From contig CAUBDX010000001.1 in assembly GCA_958434805.1 (NCBI GenBank), positions 62,001 through 126,000 on the forward strand: a stretch of DNA of 64,000 bases. The letters run 5' to 3'. Shown here in pieces: positions 31,901 through 40,705 of the stretch. This stretch comes from an uncultured Phocaeicola sp. (lineage in GTDB: Bacteria > Bacteroidota > Bacteroidia > Bacteroidales > Bacteroidaceae). Under the pieces are notes generated by a model that ran no database searches, was not told the DNA's origin, and was given only the letters and a program-made list of their open reading frames with translations. A program made the position numbers and the translations under genes. Numbering within the stretch: the stretch's first letter is position 1; each line of letters starts with the position of its first letter.

Positions 31901-33200
31901 GCTGGTTCCCTTCGACGCATATGCATCCGAAAGAGGAATAACCATCGAACGTCGTTTCCGCCTTCCTTCATGTGAAATCATGTACGATGAGGATGCCATG
32001 CATAAAGTGATTGTCAATTTGATAGGAAATGCTTTGAAATTTACCCCCAAAGGAGGACAAATTACCATCTATGCCACCCCCTTCCGCCAGGAAGAGCAGG
32101 AAAAGTTGTTCATCTGTATCCGGGATACGGGGCCAGGACTGCCCGAAGAAGAGATAGACAAAGTATTCAACCGCTTCTACCAATCACAAAACAAGACGCA
32201 TTCCTCTATCAACGGACAAAGCGGGACCGGAATCGGCCTCTATCTATGCAAACGAATTGTCCAGTTGCATGGAGGTTCAATTTGTGCCAAGAATAATCAG
32301 AGCAAAGGATGTTCTTTCCGTATTTTACTTCCTTTGCAATATGCCGATGCAAACAGTCTGCCCGCACCAACAGAGCAAGTTAAAGAACCGGTAGAATCTC
32401 CGCTGGCCTTGCAACCTGCCACCAATGGAAAACTGACGATTCTGGTAGTAGAAGACAACAAAGATATGCGCGCCTATATCCGTTCCATTCTGGCCGAATA
32501 TTATAACGTGCTCGAAGCATCCCAAGGTGAAGAAGCATTGACTGTGCTCCAATCCCAGAACGTGGATTTCATAGTCAGTGACTTGATGATGCCTGTCATG
32601 GATGGTATGGAACTGTCCCGCCGGGTAAAATCCAATTTCGCCATCTCACATATCCCCTTCCTGATGCTCACAGCCAAAACATCCAACGAATCGCGCATCG
32701 AAAGCTTCCGTATAGGTGTAGACGAATACCTGCTGAAACCATTTGATGATACTTTGCTGCTGGCCCGGATATCCAATATACTGGAAAACCGCAAACGTTT
32801 CCAACAAAAGTTCTCATACAGTATGGACGTGGATGCACTGAATATCGAAAAAGAATCCAGTGACAAGAAATTCCTGGACAAGGCGATGCAGATTGTGAAA
32901 GAAAACTATAAGAACTCCTATTACGAAATAAGCGATTTCATCGAAGCAATGGGGGTAAGCAAAAGTTTGATGAACAAAAAAATGCAAAATCTGACGGGAC
33001 AGTCTGCCGGACAATTCATGCGTAACTACCGGCTGAATCTTGCGCGGGAACTTATTATCCGTAACCGGCTGACGCACAATATGAATATATCTGAGATAGC
33101 ATACGAAGTAGGATTCAATGATCCCAAATACTTCACACGCTGCTTTACAAAACATTTCGGAACAACACCCAGTTCGATGATGGAGAATGGAACCGACTGA
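28974..33200 (+). CDS. Hybrid two-component system sensor/regulator (HTCS) of the PUL
   Basis: A ~1408-residue one-protein signalling system. Order: signal peptide (MKRHSLLFALFIF), a periplasmic sensor of ~14 propeller repeats (LWIGTxxGG-type blades) and a Y_Y_Y domain, one membrane helix (~800-820), coiled coil, HisKA with phospho-acceptor His in NITHEFRTPLT (~903), HATPase with GTGIGLYLCKR, receiver domain with Asp in SDLMMPVMDG (~1203), and a C-terminal AraC-type helix-turn-helix ending in FTKHFGTTPS. It binds an oligosaccharide in the periplasm and activates PUL transcription. The start at 28974 follows the -7 box and gives a proper signal peptide. Confidence 0.95.
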   Translation: MKRHSLLFALFIFLSSLSIQAEGTAGKWSERYNVTAITMDEGLPHNFVDDILKDSQGFLWIATRGEGIARYDGYEFTAFNMGSTHTKLRSNFINKLCEDNFKRIWAVSEMGIDILDIQTMQTVQVADTKDKLISLCNRPSHLILHSKAGNIWVCSENNLFKITFDKQGNIRQIIKICEVPAGESIRTICEVEDYLWINYKDGIYRIKESAMEVQEPTFISSALQLPGVSIQVICRKENEIWIGSAQGLFRYNMDTELMKHYMYDPNDNNSLSQNFITDIAETGEHTMLVATLKGINLYNALTDNFERINKDTGEGEIVQNTLNCDFVNCLLTDGDIIWVGTEVGGLNKMSRRMLLVQNYYHIPTIPGSLSQNPVNAIYEDPSGVLWVGTVEGGLNRRAPGSNTFEHYTTDAPAHLSHNTVSCFTSDNDGRLWIGTWGGGIGWIDMKNPQNKQFHHIEIPEYGDFSWGWAGSICYDHLNNAIWVGTSTNIYVYDLKTQTLTEPFKGMNLGGIEGCTGYYIDKDNHLWLGLTEGLCRIDLSSLKAPRLIYQLWRIKLDEPESKLKERVTYITQSKDGTLWIGSNGYGFYKSSPTENGEYTFRSFTTEDGLINNSVRCISEDKEGYLWITTTNGLSRFNPNNNSFFNYTRKDGLLSNQFYWNAICRAANGDLYVGSTKGLSVVKPVIDTNPKEAVPLAFTHVRVANEERLYTNGTLQLHERDKSLYIEFAALDYDASTFANYYYRLKGFDDKWIKVPANRRQAAYTNLRPGNYTFELRYAPDGKQWLEEMAELHITVSPYFYKTIWFILSILVLLSFLIYKVLSWRLRSLKEQQEMLHIKVEERTRELEEQKKLLSTQASELYRQNQLLKQQNEKITKQKGQLIQMSKKVQELTVDKLAFFTNITHEFRTPLTLIVGPIERALKLSYNPQVIEQLHFVERNSKYLLSLVNQLMDFRKVESGKMEIVRNPGNFAKLLNELLVPFDAYASERGITIERRFRLPSCEIMYDEDAMHKVIVNLIGNALKFTPKGGQITIYATPFRQEEQEKLFICIRDTGPGLPEEEIDKVFNRFYQSQNKTHSSINGQSGTGIGLYLCKRIVQLHGGSICAKNNQSKGCSFRILLPLQYADANSLPAPTEQVKEPVESPLALQPATNGKLTILVVEDNKDMRAYIRSILAEYYNVLEASQGEEALTVLQSQNVDFIVSDLMMPVMDGMELSRRVKSNFAISHIPFLMLTAKTSNESRIESFRIGVDEYLLKPFDDTLLLARISNILENRKRFQQKFSYSMDVDALNIEKESSDKKFLDKAMQIVKENYKNSYYEISDFIEAMGVSKSLMNKKMQNLTGQSAGQFMRNYRLNLARELIIRNRLTHNMNISEIAYEVGFNDPKYFTRCFTKHFGTTPSSMMENGTD

Positions 33201-33208
33201 CTTATTCC

Positions 33209-33262
33209 AGAGCGTAAAATGAACGGATTGTATACCATAAATGCTCCGTTTTTCTACGCTCT
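33209..33262 (+). terminator. Hairpin after HTCS gene
   Basis: AGAGCGTA...AACGGA pairs with TCCGTT...TACGCTCT around an internal loop; it separates HTCS from the GH97 promoter. Confidence 0.55.
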
Positions 33263-33279
33263 CGTCTCGCTAAATAAAT

Positions 33280-33287
33280 TATCTTTG
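33280..33287 (+). promoter_or_regulatory. -7 box of GH97 gene
   Basis: TATCTTTG is an exact consensus match, 31 nt before the chosen ATG at 33318, and rules out the farther upstream in-frame ATG at 33219. Confidence 0.6.
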
Positions 33288-33317
33288 CTCTACATTATAA
33301 TAGCATATTTAATACCC

Positions 33318-35261
33318 ATGAAAAAACAATTTATGACTTGGCTGCTTGCCATCACTACAATGTCAGCTTTTGCCCAACAAGCTACAGTTACAGGACCCGA
33401 TTCCTTTTTGAAAGTAAATGTATCCGTAAAACAGGGTATCCCCGTTTATTCCGTTACCTATAAGGACAAGACCATCCTGGAAGATTCACCTTTAGGTTTC
33501 ATTGCCAATGTGGGGGACTTCAGCCGAGATATGACTTTCACCGGACAAAAAGAGAATAAAATAGATAAGACCTATACACAAGACCGTATCAAACAATCAC
33601 AAATTCATTATCAAGCCAATGAACTTACATGCACCTTTACCAATAAAGAAAAGAAAAATATAAATATAATATTCCGCGTAAGCAACAACGATATTGCTTT
33701 CCGCTACGAAATGCCCAAATATGGCGATACGGGAAGCATCGTGATAGAAAAAGAAACTACCGGTTTTGACTTCCCCTCCTTCACCACTACTTTCCTGTGC
33801 CCGCAAAGTGACGCCATGATAGGTTGGAAACGTACCAAGCCCAGTTATGAGGAAGAATATAAGGCTGACGCTCCTATGAATGTACGTTCACAATATGGGC
33901 ACGGTTACACATTTCCTTGTCTGTTCCATGTAGGAGAAAATGGCTGGGCACTTATCAGTGAAACCGGAGTAGACAGCAAATACTGTGGTTCACACCTGAG
34001 CGATGCCACCGCCGACGGACTTTATACCCTCGCTTTCCCCATGCCCGAAGAAAACAACGGTAACGGTACGGCATCTCCCGGTCTTGCATTGCCCGGTTCC
34101 ACTCCTTGGCGTACTATTACTGTAGGCGAAAACCTGAAGCCCATTGTAGAAACAACGATTCCATGGGATGTCGTGGAACCTCTTTACCCAACGGAGCATA
34201 CATACAAAATGGGACGCGGAACCTGGAGCTGGATACTTTGGCAAGATGGCAGCATCAATTTCGACGATCAGAAAAAATATGTAGATCTTGCTGCCGCCAT
34301 GGGATATGAATATGTATTGATAGACAACTGGTGGGATACCAACATCGGCCGTGAACGTATGAAAGACTTCATAGACTATGCACACAGTAAAAATGTAGAT
34401 GTATTTTTATGGTATAGTTCCAGCGGCTACTGGAATGATATCGTACAAGGTCCTACCAATTACATGGACAATCCCATTATCCGTAAAAAGGAAATGAAAT
34501 GGCTGCATAATATAGGAGTAAAAGGAATCAAAGTAGACTTCTTCGGAGGTGACAAGCAGGAAACCATGCGTCTGTACGAAGCCATCCTGAGCGATGCGGA
34601 TGATAATGGACTGATGGTCATTTTCCACGGCTGTACCCTTCCTCGGGGATGGGAGCGTATGTATCCTAATTATGTAGGAAGCGAAGCCGTGCTCGCATCG
34701 GAAAACCTGATTTTCCAACAACATTTTTGCGATGAAGAAGCATTTAATGCCTGTCTGCATCCATTTATCCGCAACACCATCGGTTGCATGGAGTTTGGCG
34801 GCACATTCCTCAACAAACGCCTCAACCGCAACAATGACGGCGGAAGCATACGCAAGACCACTGATGTATTCCAACTGGCAACAGCCGTTTTATTCCAAAA
34901 TCCTATTCAGAATTTTGCGTTGGCGCCTAATAACCTGACCGATGCCCCCCAAGTTTGTTTGGATTTCATGAAGCAAGTTCCCACCACATGGGACGAAACA
35001 AGATTCATTGACGGCTATCCGGGCAAATACGTAGTACTGGCACGTCGGCATGCCGATAAATGGTACATAGCCGGAATCAATGCACAAAAAGAACCGCTGA
35101 AATTAAAGTTGAACCTTCCCATGTGTACTAAAGGAGATAAAGTGATGCTTTATCAGGACGATAAAAAACTAAATCCTCACGCTGAAGAGATAACATTAAA
35201 AAAGAATGATGAAGTCAGCATTACGATGCAGGCGGAAGGAGGATTTTTACTTGTGAAATAA
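33318..35261 (+). CDS. GH97 glycoside hydrolase, retaining type, secreted
   Basis: A 647-residue family 97 enzyme with a short signal peptide (MKKQFMTWLLAITTMSAFA-QQ). It has the N-terminal beta-sandwich, the barrel start GTWSWILWQDGSINFDDQKK and a C-terminal beta domain. An Asp in GIKVDFFGG (~407) occupies the position of the nucleophile in the retaining GH97 branch. Known retaining members are alpha-galactosidases or act on beta-L-arabinopyranose; the latter would suit this arabinose-oriented PUL, but specificity is inference. It has its own promoter between HTCS and susC. Confidence 0.85.
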   Translation: MKKQFMTWLLAITTMSAFAQQATVTGPDSFLKVNVSVKQGIPVYSVTYKDKTILEDSPLGFIANVGDFSRDMTFTGQKENKIDKTYTQDRIKQSQIHYQANELTCTFTNKEKKNINIIFRVSNNDIAFRYEMPKYGDTGSIVIEKETTGFDFPSFTTTFLCPQSDAMIGWKRTKPSYEEEYKADAPMNVRSQYGHGYTFPCLFHVGENGWALISETGVDSKYCGSHLSDATADGLYTLAFPMPEENNGNGTASPGLALPGSTPWRTITVGENLKPIVETTIPWDVVEPLYPTEHTYKMGRGTWSWILWQDGSINFDDQKKYVDLAAAMGYEYVLIDNWWDTNIGRERMKDFIDYAHSKNVDVFLWYSSSGYWNDIVQGPTNYMDNPIIRKKEMKWLHNIGVKGIKVDFFGGDKQETMRLYEAILSDADDNGLMVIFHGCTLPRGWERMYPNYVGSEAVLASENLIFQQHFCDEEAFNACLHPFIRNTIGCMEFGGTFLNKRLNRNNDGGSIRKTTDVFQLATAVLFQNPIQNFALAPNNLTDAPQVCLDFMKQVPTTWDETRFIDGYPGKYVVLARRHADKWYIAGINAQKEPLKLKLNLPMCTKGDKVMLYQDDKKLNPHAEEITLKKNDEVSITMQAEGGFLLVK

Positions 35262-35296
35262 TTCCTTTCAGAGAATTTTATTTGTATTTTATCCCT

Positions 35297-35338
35297 CATG
35301 TAGCCGGACAGTCCTTCACCAGGTTGTCCGGCTACATG
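35297..35338 (+). terminator. Terminator of GH97 gene
   Basis: A perfect 14-bp stem (CATGTAGCCGGACA and complement) with a 14-nt loop, 35 nt after the GH97 stop. Confidence 0.75.
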
Positions 35339-35435
35339 ACTTTATATAAAAAAAGCCTTCTCCTAAGCCTATCTCACCACCTCCAAAAGACGCAAACTAT
35401 AAGCGGAATAAATACATTTTTTTCCATTATCCATT

Positions 35436-35464
35436 CGTCCACCCTATAAAACCGTTTGTCCACC
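35436..35464 (+). promoter_or_regulatory. Predicted HTCS operator upstream of susC
   Basis: CGTCCACC-N13-TGTCCACC, direct repeats with a 21-bp period, the same motif and spacing as at 28835-28863. It ends 20 nt before the -7 box. Confidence 0.72.
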
Positions 35465-35484
35465 CCTGTTTACGGTGTAAATTA

Positions 35485-35492
35485 TACTTTTG
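35485..35492 (+). promoter_or_regulatory. -7 box of susC promoter
   Basis: TACTTTTG is an exact TAnnTTTG match. It implies a ~200-nt 5' leader before susC. Confidence 0.6.
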
Positions 35493-35562
35493 TCATGCAA
35501 TCGGTGCTCAATCTTTCGGAAGAGAACCCTGCTTTTAAAGTCTAATCCTAATCTTAAATATT

Positions 35563-35676
35563 ATGAAGAATAGCTCCAGCATATTTATAAACTCTGTGGT
35601 TTGTCTACCTAGAGTATTCAACATTAGATTGTACAATAATCCAACATCTCAATTCAATACATCAGCAACAATTTAA
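35563..35676 (+). CDS. Possible 37-codon leader ORF in susC 5' region
   Basis: An ATG at 35563 opens a 37-codon frame (MKNSSSIFINSVVCL...) ending with TAA at 35676, 24 nt before the susC ATG. It lies entirely within the predicted leader mRNA. There is no homologue I recognise and only an A-rich upstream stretch as ribosome site. It may be a regulatory leader peptide or chance. Confidence 0.35.
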   Translation: MKNSSSIFINSVVCLPRVFNIRLYNNPTSQFNTSATI

Positions 35677-35700
35677 TCTACTAATTTAATACTTAAAAAA

Positions 35701-38700
35701 ATGAGGAAACATTTATTATTTTCCGTAATGCTTAGTCTGTGTGCTATGGGTGGCATGATGGTGTATCCCACACCTGCTATAGCTACCGTGGCACAATCTC
35801 CGGCTATCAAGGTTCGCGGTCAAGTTATCGATGAACAAGGTGAGCCCTTGACAGGAGCTACTGTCAGAATTAAAGGAGGACAAGGTGGAACCATTACCGA
35901 TGTGGACGGAAACTTCCAACTGGAGGTTGCCGGAAACGCTATCCTTTCGATAAGCTATGTAGGCTACAAGGAACGCGAAGTAGCCGTTCGTAACCGCGCT
36001 ATCATTGAAGCCATCCAATTGCAACCCGACAACCAGATGCTGGAACAAGTTGTTGTCATAGGTTATGGCACACAAAAGAAATCCGATTTGACCGGTTCTG
36101 TAGCTGTAGTAGACACGGAAGCCTTGAAACAGACATCCCATTCCAATATCTCCACCATGCTCGAAGGTAAAGTATCAGGCGTACAAGTCACTTCCGACGG
36201 GCAGCCCGGTGCCGACCCTACCGTCCGTATCCGTGGCGTCGGATCTTTTGGTGACACTTCTCCTCTTTATGTTATCGATGGTGTCCCCATGGGTACTTCC
36301 ATCCGCGATTTCTCTTCAAACGATATTGAAACCATCCAAATTCTGAAGGATGCATCGGCTGCTGCCATTTACGGTTCGCGTGCAGCCAACGGTGTGGTCA
36401 TCATCACTACCAAACGCGGTCAGAAAGACCAACCGCTGAAAGTAGACTACAATGGGTACGTAGGTATGGACTACATTCCCAGTAGTGTCTATGACGTAAT
36501 GGATGCCGACCAATACAGCCAGTACATCGGTCAGGCATGCGCCAACTCCAACACTCCGCTGCCCGGCGGTTACAAGCTGGACAGTACCACCGGAAAATAT
36601 CATTTCCAGGATAACACCAATACCAACTGGTTTAAAGAAGTGTTCAAAACAGGTATCCGTCAAAATCACAATGTGAACCTCTCCGGTGGCGGTGCCCACA
36701 ATACTTATAACGTTTCATTAGATTACTACAACCAAAAAGGTACACTGGAAGGCGCCGGTCCCAACTACGAACGTTACACGGCGCGTGTCAACAACACGAT
36801 GGACACCAAATTCATCAAGTTCCATACCAGCCTGGTTTACTCTCACTCCGATCAAGACAACATGGGTTTGTCAAACGCTTCCGAATACGTTCAAGGTCTG
36901 TATGGAGACGTAACCAACATACTGCGTGGTACTTTGCTGATGCAACCCACCATCAAAGCCTACGACAACTCTACTTGGGTACTTGACAATCTGGTAGGGA
37001 TCGCCAATAACTTCAACTATGACTCTTATGGTTATGGTGTTTACTACGACACCGTACATGGTGACATTTCAGCTTCCAACCCCTTGCTAGTCAATAACCT
37101 GTTAAAGCGCAATACCCGTGTAGACCGCTTTGTAGGAACAGCCTCTGCCGATGTGGATCTCCTGAAAATGATCGGTATTGACAGCAAAAACCACAAGCTC
37201 AACTATAAAGTCAATCTCTCTTACAGCAAAACCCATTGCAAGGACTTCACCTGGATTCCTGCATGGGTACAGAGCAACCGTGTCTATCTGGCCAAAAGCA
37301 ACGAACGTCTCACCAAAGCTACCCGCTCTTATGCCGATGCTTTGATTGAAAACGTGCTGACTTATGATGCCACCGTCGGCAAACACCATTTTAACCTGGT
37401 AGCCGGCCAGACTTACGAAGAAGAAAACACCGACTTGCTGACAGGCTGGGGCGTCAACTTCACCGAGCCTTACTTCCTGCAACTCCAGAATGCCGCCAAC
37501 ACTTACGCTGAAAGCTTCGAATACAAACACACCCTCCTATCCTACATCGGGCGTATCAACTACAACTACGACGAGCGTTATCTGTTCTCGGCAACCGTGC
37601 GCCGCGACGGCAGTTCCCGCTTGTCCCAAAATATCCGTTGGGGCACCTTCCCCTCTGTTTCTGTGGGATGGCGTTTCGACAAGGAGTCTTTCTTCCCCTT
37701 CAACAGAAACATTGTCAACATGTTCAAGGTACGTGCCAGCTATGGCGAGCTCGGTAACGAAAACATTGGTGAATACATGTATCAGGCTGTAATGGCACGT
37801 AATAACATGACTTATAGCTTTGGCAACACGCCCATCACCGGTTCTGCCATTTCCACTTTCGTAGACAACAACCTTTCTTGGGAAAAGAAGAAAAGCTACA
37901 ACGTGGGTATCGACCTCGCCTTGTTCAACAACCGTCTGGAATTCACTGCCGAATGGTACAAGAACACCAGTGAAGACCTGCTTTATGCTGTTCCCGTTCC
38001 CGAACAAGCCGGTGTATCCAATACCACCGTAACAATGAACGCCGCTTCGATGAACAATTCAGGTTTCGAATTTGCAGCTACTTACCGCAACCGAGACCAC
38101 GACTTCAAGTATGAAGTGTCGGCTAACTTAAGTACTGTCCGTAACCGCGTAACCTCATTGGGCTTCGGTACCGATTCATACATCTCCGGCGCCTACATCA
38201 CCAACGTAGGTGAAGAGATCGGCAAATTCTACGGATGGGTTTATGATGGCATCGCCCGCACACAAGCTGACTTGGACAACCATGCCACACAAGAAGGCGC
38301 CCAAATTGGTGACTGCCTCTATAAGGACGTAAGCGGTCCCGACGGAAAGCCTGACGGAAAGGTAGATGCCAATGACCAGGTAGTATTGGGCAGCGGTATG
38401 CCTAAGATCAATTTCGGTTTGAACGCCCGCTTCGAATACAAACGTTTCGACCTGAGCATCGCTACGTTCGGTGCACTCAACTATCATGTTAGCGACGACA
38501 TCCACAACTCTCTGAACTCTTGCTATGGCTGGGGCAACAAAGACGTAGCCATGCTCGACGCCAATCGCTTCAGCGAAGACGGCAGCACCTATCTTTCCAG
38601 CGTACCACGTACCTATGTCACCAACAGTGCCAGCCTGGCCTGGAACGATCTCTTCAGCGACCGCAAAATTCAGAACGCAGCTTATTGGAAAATTGCCAAT

Positions 38701-38910
38701 ATAGAACTGGGCTACAACTTCCCCAACGAATGGTTTGGCAAATACGTATCGGATGTACGTTTCTACGTGTCGGCACAGAACCTGCACACCTTTACCGGCT
38801 ACAAAGGTTACAATGTGGACTATGCAGGAGGTACCTTCACACCGGGATATAACTTCTGTTCTTATCCTACCGCACGTACCTTCATGTGTGGCGTTCATTT
38901 CACTTTCTAA
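35701..38910 (+). CDS. SusC-like TonB-dependent outer membrane transporter
   Basis: A 1069-residue SusC/RagA receptor. It has a signal peptide, a carboxypeptidase-regulatory-like domain (~35-115, VRGQVIDEQGEPLTGATV), the SusC signature VVIGYGTQKKSDLTGSV, the plug domain with SAAAIYGSRAANGVVIITTK, and a 22-strand barrel ending in the aromatic C-terminus CGVHFTF. It imports glycan oligosaccharides across the outer membrane with the SusD partner encoded 19 nt downstream. Regulation is probably by the HTCS through the operator at 35436. Confidence 0.96.
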   Translation: MRKHLLFSVMLSLCAMGGMMVYPTPAIATVAQSPAIKVRGQVIDEQGEPLTGATVRIKGGQGGTITDVDGNFQLEVAGNAILSISYVGYKEREVAVRNRAIIEAIQLQPDNQMLEQVVVIGYGTQKKSDLTGSVAVVDTEALKQTSHSNISTMLEGKVSGVQVTSDGQPGADPTVRIRGVGSFGDTSPLYVIDGVPMGTSIRDFSSNDIETIQILKDASAAAIYGSRAANGVVIITTKRGQKDQPLKVDYNGYVGMDYIPSSVYDVMDADQYSQYIGQACANSNTPLPGGYKLDSTTGKYHFQDNTNTNWFKEVFKTGIRQNHNVNLSGGGAHNTYNVSLDYYNQKGTLEGAGPNYERYTARVNNTMDTKFIKFHTSLVYSHSDQDNMGLSNASEYVQGLYGDVTNILRGTLLMQPTIKAYDNSTWVLDNLVGIANNFNYDSYGYGVYYDTVHGDISASNPLLVNNLLKRNTRVDRFVGTASADVDLLKMIGIDSKNHKLNYKVNLSYSKTHCKDFTWIPAWVQSNRVYLAKSNERLTKATRSYADALIENVLTYDATVGKHHFNLVAGQTYEEENTDLLTGWGVNFTEPYFLQLQNAANTYAESFEYKHTLLSYIGRINYNYDERYLFSATVRRDGSSRLSQNIRWGTFPSVSVGWRFDKESFFPFNRNIVNMFKVRASYGELGNENIGEYMYQAVMARNNMTYSFGNTPITGSAISTFVDNNLSWEKKKSYNVGIDLALFNNRLEFTAEWYKNTSEDLLYAVPVPEQAGVSNTTVTMNAASMNNSGFEFAATYRNRDHDFKYEVSANLSTVRNRVTSLGFGTDSYISGAYITNVGEEIGKFYGWVYDGIARTQADLDNHATQEGAQIGDCLYKDVSGPDGKPDGKVDANDQVVLGSGMPKINFGLNARFEYKRFDLSIATFGALNYHVSDDIHNSLNSCYGWGNKDVAMLDANRFSEDGSTYLSSVPRTYVTNSASLAWNDLFSDRKIQNAAYWKIANIELGYNFPNEWFGKYVSDVRFYVSAQNLHTFTGYKGYNVDYAGGTFTPGYNFCSYPTARTFMCGVHFTF

Positions 38911-38929
38911 TCACTAAAAACATAACAAT

Positions 38930-40681
38930 ATGAAACTCAATAAATATGCATTGGTTCTCTTTTTGGGATTAGGCACATTGACTTCTTGCAATGATAATTT
39001 GGAGCTGTTAAATCCCAACCAGCAAACCTCAAACACATTCGGTTTCAATGCCGATGATTTGGAAGAGAGCGTTATTGCCGCCTATAACCATATCCGTATG
39101 GAAGGTTCTTACGCCCGTGTAGGCTACACCATTGATGTGTGTCGTGGCGATGAAGCCTGGAATTCATCACAAGTATGGTATCTGCCTTTCGATGACCTGA
39201 ATGCGGAAGTAACCTCGGACATCACGTGGTGGCCCTGGCGCGAATGGTACTACACCGTTAATGTATGTAATTTTGCCATTTCCCGTTGCGATGAAGACAA
39301 CAGCCAGCTTTCCGAAAAAATGAAACGCATCAAAGGACAAGTGCTCTTCCTGCGCGGTCTGTCATACTACAATCTGGTTGGTTATTACCAGAACCCGCCC
39401 CTCATCACAGATTATGCCACCTACTCTTCATTGGATGGACTTTATACCGGCAACAGCACCTATGATGCCGTGCTGGACCAAGTGGAAAGTGATTTCAAAG
39501 AAGCCATGGAATTGTTACCCTCACGAGATCAAGGTGGCGAATGGGAAAAAGGACGTGCCACCTGTGGTGCCGCAGCCGGTTACTATGCCCGTGCGCTCAT
39601 GGTACGCCATAAATTCAAAGACGCCCTTACTGTACTGAAAGACATTATCGGCAAAAAATATGGTACTTATGAACTGATGGATAACTATGGCGACAACTTT
39701 CGTGAAGGTCCTGCCTATGAGAACAACAAGGAAAGCCTTTTCGAAGTGCAATTCCTTGACTTAGAATCACAAGGAACCGACGACGAGTGGACTCCGGTGA
39801 ACACCAGCCCGAATGCCACCCAAGGTTCGGCCATCGAGAGTAACTTCGCTCCCGGCAATTATGGCGGTTGGGCCGACATTTCGGCTTCCCCCTGGCTCTA
39901 CCATCTCTTCAAAGCAGAACGTACTACTGACGGCAAACTCGACCCGCGTCTGTACTGGACCATCGGTACTTACGAATCCGATTGGGAAGACTTTGAATAT
40001 GGCAATGTAGCTTATACGAGCAAACTTACAGCCACCGACAACATCGTAACCAACAACACATACGGTGGTCTACCCATCGCCAAGTTCACAAACCTCCGTA
40101 CCGGACTCTATAGCACCGTTATTACAGGTTTACACGATGGAATCAACTTGCGTCTGATGCGCTACTCCGACGTGCTGCTCCGTGCTGCCGAATGTGAAAA
40201 CGAAGTCAACGGCCCCACACAACAGGCCATCGACTGGATTAACGAAGTACGCAACCGCGCTGACTTGCCCGATCTGGAACTGGCTGACTTCCCTACAGCC
40301 GACAAACTCTTCGAGCAGATTGCCAATGTGGAGCGTCCGAAAGAATTTGGTTGTGAGTTCGGACGCGGATTCGATCTTATCCGCTGGGGATTCTTCTATA
40401 AGAATGATCGTTTGCAACAACTTAAGGAGCACAGTGTCGTACGCCGTTCTGTAACCGGAACCAAAGATCCTGTAGACTACAACGATATCGCAACCGACTC
40501 CGAACTAAAAAGTTCTTTTGACACCTACTTACCCGGGCACGAATTTCTGCCCATCGTACAACAGTTGTTGAACAAGAACCCTAACCTAAGTGGTAACTCT
40601 GCCAACTTTAGCACGGACAACTCTACTTATTTCAGTGAGAACGGATGGACTGTTCATCCGGTGGTTGACTTAAGCAAATAA
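38930..40681 (+). CDS. SusD-like outer membrane glycan-binding lipoprotein
   Basis: A 583-residue SusD/RagB lipoprotein with lipobox cysteine in LGTLTSCND (~20). It has the tetratricopeptide-type helical start, the GQVLFLRGLSYYNLVGYY motif (~125-145) and the C-terminal RadEC-type ERPKEFGCEFGRGFDLIRWG stretch. It forms the lid of the SusC transporter and captures glycan chains at the cell surface. It follows susC closely and precedes a third surface lipoprotein. Confidence 0.95.
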   Translation: MKLNKYALVLFLGLGTLTSCNDNLELLNPNQQTSNTFGFNADDLEESVIAAYNHIRMEGSYARVGYTIDVCRGDEAWNSSQVWYLPFDDLNAEVTSDITWWPWREWYYTVNVCNFAISRCDEDNSQLSEKMKRIKGQVLFLRGLSYYNLVGYYQNPPLITDYATYSSLDGLYTGNSTYDAVLDQVESDFKEAMELLPSRDQGGEWEKGRATCGAAAGYYARALMVRHKFKDALTVLKDIIGKKYGTYELMDNYGDNFREGPAYENNKESLFEVQFLDLESQGTDDEWTPVNTSPNATQGSAIESNFAPGNYGGWADISASPWLYHLFKAERTTDGKLDPRLYWTIGTYESDWEDFEYGNVAYTSKLTATDNIVTNNTYGGLPIAKFTNLRTGLYSTVITGLHDGINLRLMRYSDVLLRAAECENEVNGPTQQAIDWINEVRNRADLPDLELADFPTADKLFEQIANVERPKEFGCEFGRGFDLIRWGFFYKNDRLQQLKEHSVVRRSVTGTKDPVDYNDIATDSELKSSFDTYLPGHEFLPIVQQLLNKNPNLSGNSANFSTDNSTYFSENGWTVHPVVDLSK

Positions 40682-40705
40682 ACAAACCTATTAAAATGTA
40701 AGACA

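Noticed and set aside
33219..33317. N-terminal extension of GH97 from 33219
   Set aside because: It would run across a hairpin and the -7 box at 33280-33287; the signal peptide begins at 33318.
38176..38898. 240-codon minus-strand frame inside susC
   Set aside because: Antisense shadow of the SusC barrel; Val/Gly/Ile-rich with no recognisable motif.
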